A stretch of DNA of 64,000 nt from JADJNW01 sp964517145 (GCA_964517145.1 CAZFBN010000006.1:1-64000); one strand, 5' to 3'. Shown: positions 8,823 through 19,022, numbered from the stretch's first letter. The notes: generated by a model from the sequence alone, not told the origin. A program made the numbers and translations.

Positions 8823-11800
8823 ATGATCCGACTTTTACTTATTGTTTTGTGTTCTTTTATTAGTGCGGTTGCGTTCACTCAAACCTCCACTTCGCTGGGC
8901 GGAAAAGTAACCGACGAAGAAACTGGCGAAGCCATCGCCTTTGGCAGCGTGGTTTTGTTCAAAAATGGCGTACTCATCACGGGCGAATTGACGGATGAGA
9001 ATGGCAATTATTTATTTTCCAACATTGATCCGGGTACCTACGACCTGGAGGCGAGCTACACGGGCTATTCCACCAAACGAATCACCAGTGTGCAGATTTT
9101 GGCGGGTAGATCCAATAAAGCCGATGTGAAGCTTGCTGCGGGTATCATGCTGGGCGAAGTAGTCGTAACCGAATACAAAGTACCCTTGGTACAGCAGGAT
9201 AACACCACTTCGGGGGGCGTTATTACAAGTGACCAGATCAGAAATTTGCCCACCCGAAACATCAACGCCATTGCAGCGACTACCGCAGGGCTATCCTCGG
9301 CAGATGAAGGGAGCGCTATCACCATTCGGGGGTCGCGTTCGGACGCTACGAATTATTACATTGACGGGATTCGCGTACAAGGCAATTTGATTCCAGAATC
9401 CGAAATTGACCAGTTGCAGGTCATCACCGGTGGGGTAGAGGCTCAATACGGCGACGTGACGGGCGGTATCATTTCGATCACTACAAAGGGTCCGTCTAAT
9501 GTGTTCTCCGGAGGGGTAGAAGTAGAAACTTCTAATTTTCTGGATGCGTATGATAATACACTGATTGGTTTTAACCTCACGGGACCGCTGCTGCGCAATA
9601 AGCGCAAAGAATCCATTTTGGGCTTTCGCTTATCAGGACGTATTACCGATCAACTGGACGACGATCCATCCGCGGTGCCGCTCTATCGCATCAAGGAGGA
9701 GAAATTGAAAGAATTGGAAGCTAATCCAATCATTAATATTGGTGGAAATCCTTTCCTGGCAGCTGATTTTCTGACGCAAGAAGATGTAGATGCCCTGGAC
9801 GTTCGCCCTTACGAAGATTATCGTCGGTATAGCCTAACGGGACGTTTGGATGCGCGCTTGAGCCGAGCTATTGACGTGTCTTTCACAGGCAATTATTCGG
9901 ATGAAACAGATCGCTTCACGCCAGGTGTGCTGGGCGGACCACGCACTGCTCAAGGCAACATCAACAACTGGCGCTTGCTCAATAGCCATTACAATCCGAC
10001 CAACCCAAGCAAGGTGTATCAGGGTATCTTCCGTTTTCGGCATCGTTTAGGCGGCACGGAGGGGAGCAATGATTCTACCGGGCGGCGCAGCAATTTTATT
10101 CGCAATGTTTCCTACACGCTGCAAGGCGGTTATGAAAAGAATTTGAATGATTTTTATGACACGCGTCATCAAGATAACTTGTTTGATTATGGCTACGTTG
10201 GTAAGTTTGACATGGAATGGATTCCAACGTTTAGCACACAATTTGATCCGGTAAATGGGCAATTTTATTTGCAACATACCGATTATCGTCAGGTGTTGCG
10301 CGGGTACACTTCCGGTTCGGTCAATCCTGTTTTAGCCAATTATAATAATGCAATGGGCATTAATTTTAATGAAGGACTGAATGGTCAAATTGGAAGTTAT
10401 TTAGTGACCGATGCAGGTGGCGGTGGTACCAGCATTTTACAACAAAACGCTTTCATTGCGCCCAATGGTGAAATTTCTGACGTTTATACCAATTCCTGGG
10501 GATTTAATGCAAATGTGGGAACGGTTTACAATTTTTATGGAAAGTCTGATGATGATATTTATACCTTTAATGCCAATGCTTCGTTCGATCTGGTGCCAGG
10601 CAGTTCTAACAAAAGTCGGCACAGCATTCAATTAGGGGTTTGGTATGAACAGCGTACCAATCGCAGTTATCAAATTTCGCCGCGTAACCTTTGGAACGTT
10701 GCTCGCCAGCAAGCGAACATTCATATACAAGGTATTCCAGAAAATGCAGATACCATAGGCTCCATCAATGTAGAGGGCTATGGCGAAGTGCCCCTGTTGG
10801 GCGTTGCAACAGCGCCGGGTGAAGACAGCCGCTTTTATCGTCGAATCCGGGAAATCACCGGGCAATCTTTGACAGATTTTGTGAATGTGGATGCGCTTTC
10901 TCCCGATCAACTGAGCCTGGATTTATTTTCGGCAAAAGAATTGAATGACCAGCAATCGCTTGGTCTCAACTACATCGGTTATGATTACCTGGGTAATAAT
11001 TTTGATGGTACATTCGATGACTTTTTCACCGCTACGGATGCCGATGGCGTGCGCACCTTTCCGGTATCGCCCAACCGCCCTATTTATACGGCGGCTTACA
11101 TTCAGGATAAATTTACGCTGGGCGATATTATTTTCCGCGTTGGGGTGCGGATTGATCGTTATGATGCAAATACCAAAGTTTTAAAAGACAATTATTCGCT
11201 CTACGAAATCATGGGTGCTTCGGATTACCACGCTCAAGCGGGTAGCCAAAGACCTGGAAACATTGGAGATGATTATAAGGTGTATTTGGACGAATCGGGA
11301 AGCGCTGTGGTGGGCTATCGCAATGAAGACCAGTGGTACTCCAGCAATGGTACACCTGTGAATAATCCGGCGACTTTGTTCCCTGGTGGTTTGGTGTTTC
11401 CAAAGTATGTAGATGAGCGTCCTGCGCGGGATTTGAATTTTATCAAAAGCCGGAATTTTGATCCAAACGTTTCGTTTGAAGATTATGAAGCGCAGATTAA
11501 TATTATGCCGCGTTTGGCATTTTCTTTCCCAATTTCGGACGATGCAAACTTCTTTGCGCACTATGATATTTTGGTACAGCGCCCGCCTTCCAACACCATT
11601 GCGTCACCACGCGATTACTTTTACTTTGCGGATGTTGCCTATTCTGCTGGTAATCCAATCAATAATCCAAAATTGAAACCGGAACGCACGATTGATTACG
11701 AAGTAGGTTTTCAACAAAAGCTGACCGAGTCTTCTGCTATTAAAATCACGGCTTATTACAAAGAGCTGCGCGATATGATTCAATTGCGCACGTTCTTCCC

Positions 11801-12539
11801 AGTTCCGATTGTAGGGCAATACACAACTTACGACAACCAGGATTTCGGTACGGTGAAGGGCTTTACGTTTCAGTATGACCTGCGTCGCACGGGCAATCTG
11901 GCGCTTACCGCTAATTACACCCTACAATTTGCTGATGGCACAGGCTCCGACGCCAATTCGCAGCGCAACCTGACCAGCAATGGCAACTTGCGTACTTTGT
12001 TTCCACTCAACTATGACGAGCGTCACCGGTTTGTTGCCAATTTTGATTATCGCTACGGCACGGGCAAGCGCTACAATGGTCCGCGCCTGTTTGGGTCTGA
12101 TATTTTTGCAGATGCAGGCTTGAATTTGCAAGCATTTTTGGTATCGGGTCGTCCTTACACGGCTCGTCTTACACCAATTGAATTGGGCGGTTTGGGCACG
12201 GTCGGCTCGATCAACGGTGCACGTAAACCTTGGAATTTGACGCTGAATTTGCGGGTGGATAAAAATTTCACCATTGCAGAAAAATACAATTTCAATGTTT
12301 ATTGCCGGGTATCCAATCTGCTGGATCGCCGCAACGTGATTAACGTGTATCAAGTGACAGGCTCTGCAACAGATGATGGCTTCCTGCAATCGGTAAATGG
12401 ACGTCGGCAGTTGGAAAACATTCAAGGTTCGGTGCGTCAGGTAGAATCTTACTTGGCTTCGTACCAATGGGCTTTGCTCAATCCGAATTTATTTAGCCTG
12501 CCACGTCGCATTTTCATTGGCGCTATTATGGATTTTTAA
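8823..12539 (+). CDS. TonB-dependent outer-membrane receptor
   Basis: This 1238-residue protein has a signal peptide (cut near VAFTQ) and a carboxypeptidase-like regulatory domain at about 25-110 (GGKVTDEETGEAIAFGSV, then GTYDLEASYTGY). A TonB plug follows at about 120-225 (IRGSRSDATNYYIDGIRV, then GGVEAQYGDVTGGIISITTKG), and then a large beta-barrel that ends in Phe, as outer-membrane proteins do. It should import a large or scarce substrate using energy from TonB-ExbBD. No SusD-like gene follows, so this is not a classical polysaccharide locus. The next two genes are probably expressed with it, 36 bases separating the first two. Confidence 0.9.
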   Translation: MIRLLLIVLCSFISAVAFTQTSTSLGGKVTDEETGEAIAFGSVVLFKNGVLITGELTDENGNYLFSNIDPGTYDLEASYTGYSTKRITSVQILAGRSNKADVKLAAGIMLGEVVVTEYKVPLVQQDNTTSGGVITSDQIRNLPTRNINAIAATTAGLSSADEGSAITIRGSRSDATNYYIDGIRVQGNLIPESEIDQLQVITGGVEAQYGDVTGGIISITTKGPSNVFSGGVEVETSNFLDAYDNTLIGFNLTGPLLRNKRKESILGFRLSGRITDQLDDDPSAVPLYRIKEEKLKELEANPIINIGGNPFLAADFLTQEDVDALDVRPYEDYRRYSLTGRLDARLSRAIDVSFTGNYSDETDRFTPGVLGGPRTAQGNINNWRLLNSHYNPTNPSKVYQGIFRFRHRLGGTEGSNDSTGRRSNFIRNVSYTLQGGYEKNLNDFYDTRHQDNLFDYGYVGKFDMEWIPTFSTQFDPVNGQFYLQHTDYRQVLRGYTSGSVNPVLANYNNAMGINFNEGLNGQIGSYLVTDAGGGGTSILQQNAFIAPNGEISDVYTNSWGFNANVGTVYNFYGKSDDDIYTFNANASFDLVPGSSNKSRHSIQLGVWYEQRTNRSYQISPRNLWNVARQQANIHIQGIPENADTIGSINVEGYGEVPLLGVATAPGEDSRFYRRIREITGQSLTDFVNVDALSPDQLSLDLFSAKELNDQQSLGLNYIGYDYLGNNFDGTFDDFFTATDADGVRTFPVSPNRPIYTAAYIQDKFTLGDIIFRVGVRIDRYDANTKVLKDNYSLYEIMGASDYHAQAGSQRPGNIGDDYKVYLDESGSAVVGYRNEDQWYSSNGTPVNNPATLFPGGLVFPKYVDERPARDLNFIKSRNFDPNVSFEDYEAQINIMPRLAFSFPISDDANFFAHYDILVQRPPSNTIASPRDYFYFADVAYSAGNPINNPKLKPERTIDYEVGFQQKLTESSAIKITAYYKELRDMIQLRTFFPVPIVGQYTTYDNQDFGTVKGFTFQYDLRRTGNLALTANYTLQFADGTGSDANSQRNLTSNGNLRTLFPLNYDERHRFVANFDYRYGTGKRYNGPRLFGSDIFADAGLNLQAFLVSGRPYTARLTPIELGGLGTVGSINGARKPWNLTLNLRVDKNFTIAEKYNFNVYCRVSNLLDRRNVINVYQVTGSATDDGFLQSVNGRRQLENIQGSVRQVESYLASYQWALLNPNLFSLPRRIFIGAIMDF

Positions 12540-12575
12540 ATATAAATATGGTTTAAACAATACAAATTTTAATAT

Positions 12576-15500
12576 ATGCAGTATTTAAAATATGGGTTTT
12601 TAGTGGCACTTCTGCTAGGTCTGCTGACCGATGCGGCGGCTACGATCAATCCTAGGTTTAAAAAAGATAAAAAGACCTCTAACAGCCAGGTTACTTTTCG
12701 AGATAACTGTGCGAATTCGGTGTCACAAATCGACCAAGCCATTAACAACGTGCGTGCGCGTTTGCTCACAGGAGGAGATGTGTGGTGGGATGGCAATGAG
12801 AATGGCAGATACATCGTGCCTAAAGTGCCCGCAGGCGAACCCGAAGTGTCGTCTATTTTTGCTGGAGCGGTTTGGTTGGGCGGGGTTGACCCGGCAGGTA
12901 ATTTGAAATTGGCTGCAAAAACATTTGGTACGGGCAACGGCGAATCCGATTTTTTCTCTGGTCCGCTTGATCCTGAAAGTGGTAAAACAACGCAGGAAAC
13001 TTGCGCCAAATGGGATAAATTTTTTGTAGTAAAAGGAGCTAATATTCGGCAGCATATTCGCAATTTCCAACAAGCGAAACTCGCTGGAAAACCGTATGAT
13101 ACAGATTTAATTTCTAGAGATGTGAAAGGCTGGCCCGCGCGCGGCAATCCTTTTTTCTTTGATATTCACCAATTTGACTTGCCAGACACCCGCCAGGGCT
13201 TAGCTGGCTTTTGGGATGAAGACGGCGACGGTGATTACAATCCTGAACAAGGTGACTTCCCGATTATTGAAATCAGAGGTTGTAGTTTTGCAACGCCAGA
13301 AGAACAGCCCATTCCAGATGAAATGACCTTCTGGATTTACAATGACGCCGGCAATATTCACTCCGAATCACAAGGTGATCCGATTCAGATGGAAGTGCAA
13401 GTGCAAGCTTTTGCCTACGCCACCAACGATGAGATCAACGACATGACGTTCCAGCGTTATAAACTGATCAATCGCGCCATCGAAAGCATTGACAGTATGT
13501 TTTTTGCAATGTGGGTGGATCCCGATTTGGGTTGCGCCTTTGATGATTATGTGGGTTGTGACACTACCCGAAGCTTGGCATACATTTACAACCAGGATAT
13601 TTTGGACGGGCAGGTAGGTTGTGTGTGTTCAGGTACGAATACATATTGCGATGAAGTGCCAATTTTGGGTGTGGACTATTTCCGCGGACCATTGGACGAA
13701 GATGGCAATGAAATTGGCATGTCTTCTTTTACCTATTACAATAATGGTGCAGGTACACCTTCACCGGCACCGGGTACGAGCGACCCTAATAATGCTTTGG
13801 AATACTACCGCTATCTCTCTGGCTCCTGGCGCGATGGCTCTTCCTTTACCTATGGGGGCGACGCTTACCAGGATGGAAGACCCATCAAGTATGCCTTTAC
13901 AGATACCCCCAATGACTCGCGCGGCTGGTCTATGTGTGCGCAAACACTGGCACCTGGCGACCGCCGTACCATTCAGGCTTCTGGTCCTTTCCGCTTGGAT
14001 CCGGGTGCTGTCAACGAATTGATTATCGGAGCCGTGTGGGTGCCCGATCAAACTTATCCTTGCCCTAGCGTTGCTCGTTTGCAAGAAGCGGATGACGTGG
14101 CGCAGGCTTTGTTTGACAATTGTTTCCGCCTAACCGACGGACCCGACGCGCCAGATGTTGATTTTATTGAATTGGATCGCGAGATTATTGCGGTTTTTAC
14201 CAATGATACGTTGCTTTCTAACAATGCTTACGAAGCCTATGCCCAGCCTGGATTGCGCATTCCGGCAGGATCGATGGATAGTTTGTATCGCTTTGAAGGG
14301 TATAAATTATATCAATTAACCAGCCCGAATGTCACCGTTGCAGATTTGAACGACCCGGACAAAGCTCGTCTGATCTATCAGGTGGATGTGCAGAATGGAG
14401 TCGGCAAAATTTATAACTGGAGCAGCATTGAAAACCCGACCGGGGTAGAGGTATATGTGCCCAACCTGGTGGTGGACGGTGGAGACCAAGGCATTCGGCA
14501 TACGTTTCGGATCACAGAAGACCAATTTGCGCAAGGCGACCGCCGCTTGATTAATCATAAAAAATATTATTTCACCGCGATTGCTTACGCGCATAACAAC
14601 TATTTACCTTTTGATCCAAAGCAAAATTTAGGACAGCGCCAGCCTTATTTGGAAGGTCGTCGCAATATTGGCGATGGTACAAATATTTATTATACCACCA
14701 TCCCTCGACCCATTGTGGATCGTAATTTAAAAGCACAATACGGCGACGGTGCCATTGTGACGCGTGTGGATGGGGTAGGCAATGGGGGCAATTTCCTTGA
14801 TTTGTCCAATGAAACAAGGGTGGCAATTCTGGATTCTACTACCAAAACCGAACTGACTTACCGCTCTGGGCGCGGACCCATTCAGGTGAGTATTTTCAAT
14901 CCGCTGGATGTAAAAGATGGCAATTTTGAATTGTCGTTTTTTGATGAAAACATGAGCAATGCAACCTTCGACAATGAGGTACGTTGGCGTTTGCGCAATT
15001 TGGATAATCCAAATGGTCCGGTGGTTATTTCCGAAACGACCATTGAGAAACTGAACGAGCAAATTGTCAAAGAATTTGGCTTCAGCGTCACCATCGGGCA
15101 GGTGGCAGATGTAGGAACCAATCCAGATGATCCGAGCAATGGTGCTATTGGCTACGAAGAAGAATACGTTCGCGGTGAAAACGCCGTAGAATGGCTGTCG
15201 GGTATTCCTGATAATTTTATACCAGGACCGCGCTCTTTTGACGAGACGGTTTTCAATTATGTAGCAACAGGAGACGGAGAAGATGATGCACAGCTGGATC
15301 CGAATCAAGCATTCTCTACCCTTGGTGCTGGTTATTTTGTACCATTCTATCTGACCAATTACCGTTCGCAAAGTGAAACAGATCCACCTTACGTTTCGCC
15401 TGCCTGGATGAATGTGGCGGGTTCTAACACGTATCGTCAGCTTAGCAAATTGTCCGAGTTGAATAACGTGGACATTGTATTTACTTCTGACAAATCCAAG

Positions 15501-16565
15501 TGGAGCCGTTGTGTGATTGTCGAAACGACCAATCGTTATTACAGGGCATTGGGCAGCGTGACGGCGGAAGGCAATAAAGACAATTTTGACTTGAGAGCCG
15601 CTAAAAGTGTGACAAAGGACGACACAAACGACGATGGTTTGCCAGATGTGGATGCACAGGACAATGGAGTCGGTATGGGATGGTTTCCCGGCTATGCTGT
15701 TGATGTGGAAACAGGGCAGCGCCTCAATATTTTCTTTGGAGAAAACTCCACTTATGATGGCTCGCTTTTCCCGGAAGGGTATAACGAAAAACCGACCGGG
15801 CGGGATATGATGTTCAATCCATCTTCGCAAATTTTACTGAATCTTGGAGGCTTTCCAAATATTTACCAGTATTATGGTGGTGGTCAGCACTTTGTGTATG
15901 TCACGAAGCAAGTATATGATGGTTGTGCACAATTGCGTACACAATTGGGTAGAACCGGGGCAAGTAAAAGACAGGGTATCAGCCAGATTACCTGGGCTGG
16001 TTTCATTTTGCCAACTTCGGGTCAGCAAATGCGCTCTTACAAAGACGGCTTGATTCCTGATGATGTCATCGTTAAACTGCGGGTGAACAATCCATATGCG
16101 GTATTTAGAGGAACAGGACGGAACAATGGCTACCCGGCTTACTCGTTCAAAATTGAAGGCGAACAGGCAACCGCTTTGGATCAAGCGGGCGTCAACAGTG
16201 CTTTGGACATGATTAATGTGGTGCCCAATCCTTACTATGGCTACTCCGCTTACGAAATTTCGCAGTTTACCAATATTGTAAAAATTACCAACTTGCCTGC
16301 CAAATGCGTGGTCACTATTTATTCGTTGGATGGCAAATTCATTCGCCGCTACACCCGCGATGAGCAAGGCGTGGTGCCAAGTGGCGCCAATCGTGCCATC
16401 GAACGCGCACAAATTCTACCTGATTTGGAATGGGATTTGAAAAATAGCAAGGGTATTCCAATCGCGAGCGGCGTTTACCTCATTCACGTCGAAGCCGAAG
16501 GACTGGGCGAGCGCACTCTCAAATGGTTTGGCATCAATCGTAAGTTCGATCCATCTGGTTTATAA
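12576..16565 (+). CDS. Large exported protein, probable type IX secretion-related surface protein
   Basis: A 1329-residue protein with a signal peptide and Asp/Gly/Asn-rich segments that look calcium-binding (GFWDEDGDGDYNPEQGD). The C-terminal region contains VVPNPYYGYS, then IYSLDGKFIRRY, then GVYLIHVEAEG. This is the usual layout of type IX secretion C-terminal domains (PNP, then a KxxxxYVxxxR-like strand pair), but it runs a little past the normal end with KWFGINRKFDPSGL. It sits between a TonB receptor and a PorV-like protein, a trio seen repeatedly in this phylum. It is likely a surface-exposed partner; no enzymatic domain is recognised. Confidence 0.7.
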   Translation: MQYLKYGFLVALLLGLLTDAAATINPRFKKDKKTSNSQVTFRDNCANSVSQIDQAINNVRARLLTGGDVWWDGNENGRYIVPKVPAGEPEVSSIFAGAVWLGGVDPAGNLKLAAKTFGTGNGESDFFSGPLDPESGKTTQETCAKWDKFFVVKGANIRQHIRNFQQAKLAGKPYDTDLISRDVKGWPARGNPFFFDIHQFDLPDTRQGLAGFWDEDGDGDYNPEQGDFPIIEIRGCSFATPEEQPIPDEMTFWIYNDAGNIHSESQGDPIQMEVQVQAFAYATNDEINDMTFQRYKLINRAIESIDSMFFAMWVDPDLGCAFDDYVGCDTTRSLAYIYNQDILDGQVGCVCSGTNTYCDEVPILGVDYFRGPLDEDGNEIGMSSFTYYNNGAGTPSPAPGTSDPNNALEYYRYLSGSWRDGSSFTYGGDAYQDGRPIKYAFTDTPNDSRGWSMCAQTLAPGDRRTIQASGPFRLDPGAVNELIIGAVWVPDQTYPCPSVARLQEADDVAQALFDNCFRLTDGPDAPDVDFIELDREIIAVFTNDTLLSNNAYEAYAQPGLRIPAGSMDSLYRFEGYKLYQLTSPNVTVADLNDPDKARLIYQVDVQNGVGKIYNWSSIENPTGVEVYVPNLVVDGGDQGIRHTFRITEDQFAQGDRRLINHKKYYFTAIAYAHNNYLPFDPKQNLGQRQPYLEGRRNIGDGTNIYYTTIPRPIVDRNLKAQYGDGAIVTRVDGVGNGGNFLDLSNETRVAILDSTTKTELTYRSGRGPIQVSIFNPLDVKDGNFELSFFDENMSNATFDNEVRWRLRNLDNPNGPVVISETTIEKLNEQIVKEFGFSVTIGQVADVGTNPDDPSNGAIGYEEEYVRGENAVEWLSGIPDNFIPGPRSFDETVFNYVATGDGEDDAQLDPNQAFSTLGAGYFVPFYLTNYRSQSETDPPYVSPAWMNVAGSNTYRQLSKLSELNNVDIVFTSDKSKWSRCVIVETTNRYYRALGSVTAEGNKDNFDLRAAKSVTKDDTNDDGLPDVDAQDNGVGMGWFPGYAVDVETGQRLNIFFGENSTYDGSLFPEGYNEKPTGRDMMFNPSSQILLNLGGFPNIYQYYGGGQHFVYVTKQVYDGCAQLRTQLGRTGASKRQGISQITWAGFILPTSGQQMRSYKDGLIPDDVIVKLRVNNPYAVFRGTGRNNGYPAYSFKIEGEQATALDQAGVNSALDMINVVPNPYYGYSAYEISQFTNIVKITNLPAKCVVTIYSLDGKFIRRYTRDEQGVVPSGANRAIERAQILPDLEWDLKNSKGIPIASGVYLIHVEAEGLGERTLKWFGINRKFDPSGL

Positions 16566-16591
16566 AGTGTTATAGAATAAAATTTTTTAAA

Positions 16592-16628
16592 AAGCATCCG
16601 AAGTTTGTAAAAAAAACTTCGGATGCTT
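16592..16628. terminator. 15-bp hairpin between the exported protein and the PorV-like gene
   Basis: The perfect stem AAGCATCCGAAGTTT (16592-16606) pairs with 16614-16628 across a 7-base loop. On the plus strand it is followed by A-rich, not T-rich, sequence. It is therefore more likely an mRNA-processing or partial attenuation signal than a full stop. It ends 15 bases before the next start. Confidence 0.6.
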
Positions 16629-16643
16629 CCAAAAAAAAGCTGC

Positions 16644-17693
16644 ATGAAGCAATTTATACTCATTTGTTTGGTCATCCATCTTTTTGCTTTTGCGACCTTC
16701 GTGAAAGCCGGAAACCCCGACCGCCAGGGCGAAGCAGGGGCTTACGAATTGCTGATGAATCCTTGGGCACGCAGTGCAGGTTTGCACACGCTGACTACCT
16801 CTATGGTCACAGGCGTAGAAGCATTGCAGTTGAATGTCGCAGGATTATCGCGTATCAATCGTACGGAATTGCTGGTGGGGCACAGCATTTACCTGCAAGG
16901 TGTGGACATCAGCACCAATGCCTTTGGTTTTGGGCAGCGCATGGGCAAAAACGGTGCTTTTGGATTTTCGTTGACGGCGTTGGATTTTGGTGACATTCGC
17001 GAAACGACAACCGATCAGCCAGAGGGCACGGGCGCTACGTTCTCGCCCAATTTTTTCAGTTTAGGCTTGTCCTATGCGCATCTTTTTGAAAATAAAGTTT
17101 CCGTAGGCTTTACTTTGCGGGCTATTTCTGAGTCTATCAGCGATGTGAGTAGTTTTGGGCTTGCGCTTGATGCGGGCGTGCAGTACGTGACAGGAGAGCA
17201 GGACAATTTTAAATTTGGTATTTCCTTGCGCAGTGTGGGTTCTCGCATGACTTTCAGGGGCGAGGGCTTATCTACGCAGCGACCAAGCCCTGACCAGGGC
17301 GCGTATAATTTGACCTACGACCAGCGTTCCACCGGCTTTGAACTACCGTCCACGCTGAATATCGGCGCTTCTTACGATTTGCGGTTTGGCGAAAAAAATC
17401 GTTTGACGATGATCGGTAATTTTACAGCGAATTCTTTCTCTCGCGATGAAATTGGCGCTGGCTTGGAATATTCTTTAAACGAATTGTTTATGCTGCGCGG
17501 CGGCTATCGCTACGAATTGGGCTTGGACGATGAATTGGAAGCTTCTGTTTACAAAGGTTTAAGCGCAGGGGTGTCCATCGAAACAGCCCTGAGCAAAGAA
17601 GCTAAAAATACCCGCTTGGGAATTGACTACTCGTACCGCCAAACCCGCGTTTGGAATGGCACACACAATTTTTCTGTACGAATTAGCATTTAA
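16644..17693 (+). CDS. PorV/PorQ-family outer-membrane beta-barrel protein
   Basis: The start is set at the ATG at 16644, which gives the signal peptide MKQFILICLVIHLFAF ending at KA. The ATG at 16623 lies inside the hairpin stem and is unlikely. The mature 328 residues include MNPWARSAGLHTLTTSMV and VEALQLNVAGLSR, typical of the PorV/PorQ-like barrels that shuttle or hold type IX secretion cargo at the outer membrane. The strands end in SVRISI. Genome context (large exported protein just upstream) suggests a dedicated partner of that protein, which is inference. Confidence 0.75.
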   Translation: MKQFILICLVIHLFAFATFVKAGNPDRQGEAGAYELLMNPWARSAGLHTLTTSMVTGVEALQLNVAGLSRINRTELLVGHSIYLQGVDISTNAFGFGQRMGKNGAFGFSLTALDFGDIRETTTDQPEGTGATFSPNFFSLGLSYAHLFENKVSVGFTLRAISESISDVSSFGLALDAGVQYVTGEQDNFKFGISLRSVGSRMTFRGEGLSTQRPSPDQGAYNLTYDQRSTGFELPSTLNIGASYDLRFGEKNRLTMIGNFTANSFSRDEIGAGLEYSLNELFMLRGGYRYELGLDDELEASVYKGLSAGVSIETALSKEAKNTRLGIDYSYRQTRVWNGTHNFSVRISI

Positions 17694-17708
17694 TTCTTAC
17701 CCAAATCG

Positions 17709-17739
17709 TTGATTCTTCCAGCGATCTTTCGTATATTTG
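17709..17739 (+). promoter_or_regulatory. Consensus promoter directly ahead of a terminator
   Basis: TTG at 17709-17711, a 20-base spacer and TATATTTG at 17732-17739 match the Bacteroidota consensus. The predicted start near 17745 is only a few bases before a terminator-type hairpin. Confidence 0.5.
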
Positions 17740-17750
17740 TAAAATTAAGA

Positions 17751-17788
17751 GCAAGAACGTTTCCCGTGTGGAAGCGTTCTTGCTTTTT
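17751..17788 (+). terminator. Rho-independent terminator after the PorV-like gene
   Basis: A 14-base stem (GCAAGAACGTTTCC against its complement with one mismatch), the loop CGTGT and a run of five Ts at 17784-17788. It should end the 8.8-17.7 kb operon. Confidence 0.85.
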
Positions 17789-18133
17789 AGTCAAACACTA
17801 CAAAACACTATGCCAGGCGGCGGTGTTCATTTAAGAAGCATAGCTTAGTTGAAGTTTATAAACGCAATGCAGGCAAGTTTTGATTGAAAAGCGCTTATTG
17901 CAGTTGTAAAAATCGAGCGGATTGAAAGAGTTTTTTTAGCTATTCCTGCAGGACAAAAGGCGCTCTGCCGATTGCTCCCGCAAAGTCCCCAGGAAGTAAA
18001 TGGACAACTTATAGATACCGCCTTAGATTTGAATTTTTTTATCTAAAAAATTACCAGTATAAGTTAGAATCCTTGGGTCTGGAACAAAGCACCGGACAGC
18101 TAGGGGTCTCTGACGTTTAAAAAAAGATGATTT
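17789..18133. other. Non-coding leader region of greA
   Basis: No gene is seen here. A TAGATTTG box at 18024-18031 is the most likely greA promoter element (its -33 partner is weak) and would give a leader of about 95 bases. The short inverted repeat TTAGAT/ATCTAA (18023-18028, 18041-18046) overlaps that box. The rest shows no repeat or RNA family I recognise. Confidence 0.4.
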
Positions 18134-18610
18134 ATGAATGGGTACAGCTATTTAACCCAAGACGGGTATGACAAATTAAAATCAGAATTAGAAGACCTCA
18201 AAACCCGAGGTAGAAATGAGGCTGCCAGAGCCATTGCAGAAGCACGTGAAAAAGGCGACCTATCAGAAAATGCAGAGTATGACGCTGCAAAAGAAGCACA
18301 AGGTTTGTTGGAACTGAGAATCAACGAGTTGGAAAAAACACTGGCAAATGCTCGGGTCTTGGATCAGAGCACCCTGGATACTTCCAAAGTGACCGTTTTT
18401 TCTAAAGTGACAATTAAAAATAAAAAGACCGGCAAGCAAATGAGCTACAAGCTCGTGTCGGAACAAGAAGCGGATTTGAAGGCGAATAAAATTTCGGTAA
18501 CCTCTCCAATCGGGCAGGGGTTGCTGGGAAAAGTAGTGGGCGATGTTGCTCACGTGGTAACGCCGGGTGGCAAAATGGATTTTGAAGTGATGGAAATTTC
18601 AATTGACTAA
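18134..18610 (+). CDS. greA: Transcription elongation factor GreA
   Basis: The 158-residue protein has the two GreA parts: an N-terminal coiled-coil hairpin (1-75) with the acidic tip in EKGDLSENAEYDAAKEAQG, and a C-terminal FKBP-like domain (GQGLLGKVVGDVAHVVTPGG). It enters the secondary channel of RNA polymerase and stimulates cleavage of backtracked RNA. Length and motifs are normal. The HIT gene begins 5 bases after its stop, so the two are co-transcribed. Confidence 0.95.
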   Translation: MNGYSYLTQDGYDKLKSELEDLKTRGRNEAARAIAEAREKGDLSENAEYDAAKEAQGLLELRINELEKTLANARVLDQSTLDTSKVTVFSKVTIKNKKTGKQMSYKLVSEQEADLKANKISVTSPIGQGLLGKVVGDVAHVVTPGGKMDFEVMEISID

Positions 18611-18614
18611 TACA

Positions 18615-19010
18615 ATGGCAACCATTTTTACAAAAATTGTCAACGGCGAAATTCCTAGCCACAAAATTGCTGAAACCGAAGATTATTTGGCTTTTTTGGA
18701 TATTCGTCCCATCAAACGTGGACACACCCTGGTGATTCCCAAAAAAGAGGTGGATTATATTTTTGACATAGAAGACGAAGACTTGAGTGGACTCCTGGTT
18801 TTTGCTAAAAAAGTAGCAAAAGCAATCAAAGCGACCGTGCCCTGCAAGCGCATTGGCGTAGCTGTGATAGGGCTGGAAGTACCGCATGCGCACGTACACT
18901 TGGTGCCGATGGATGCGATCAGCGATCTAAGTTTTGAGCACGGCTTTTTGAGTACCAATCAGGAGGAGCTTGCTGCACTTGCCGCTGCTATCCGAGCTCA
19001 TTTTCAATAA
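18615..19010 (+). CDS. HIT-family nucleotide-binding hydrolase (HINT type)
   Basis: The ATG at 18615, 5 bases after the greA stop, is preferred over a TTG at 18603 that overlaps greA. The 131-residue protein begins with ATIFTKIVNGEIPSHKI, typical of HINT proteins, and carries the catalytic triad HAHVHLVP at residues 91-98 (His91, 93, 95). Family members hydrolyse nucleoside phosphoramidates or related nucleotides in the cytosol. A strong hairpin follows the stop. Confidence 0.92.
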   Translation: MATIFTKIVNGEIPSHKIAETEDYLAFLDIRPIKRGHTLVIPKKEVDYIFDIEDEDLSGLLVFAKKVAKAIKATVPCKRIGVAVIGLEVPHAHVHLVPMDAISDLSFEHGFLSTNQEELAALAAAIRAHFQ

Positions 19011-19022
19011 AAACAAGGCAAT

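Noticed and set aside
14727..15830. A 367-codon minus-strand frame
   Set aside because: It lies entirely antisense to the 1329-residue exported protein and shows no motif or signal peptide.
8823..17693. A SusC/SusD polysaccharide-utilisation locus
   Set aside because: The TonB receptor is not followed by a SusD-like lipoprotein, and the neighbours are an exported protein and a PorV-like barrel.
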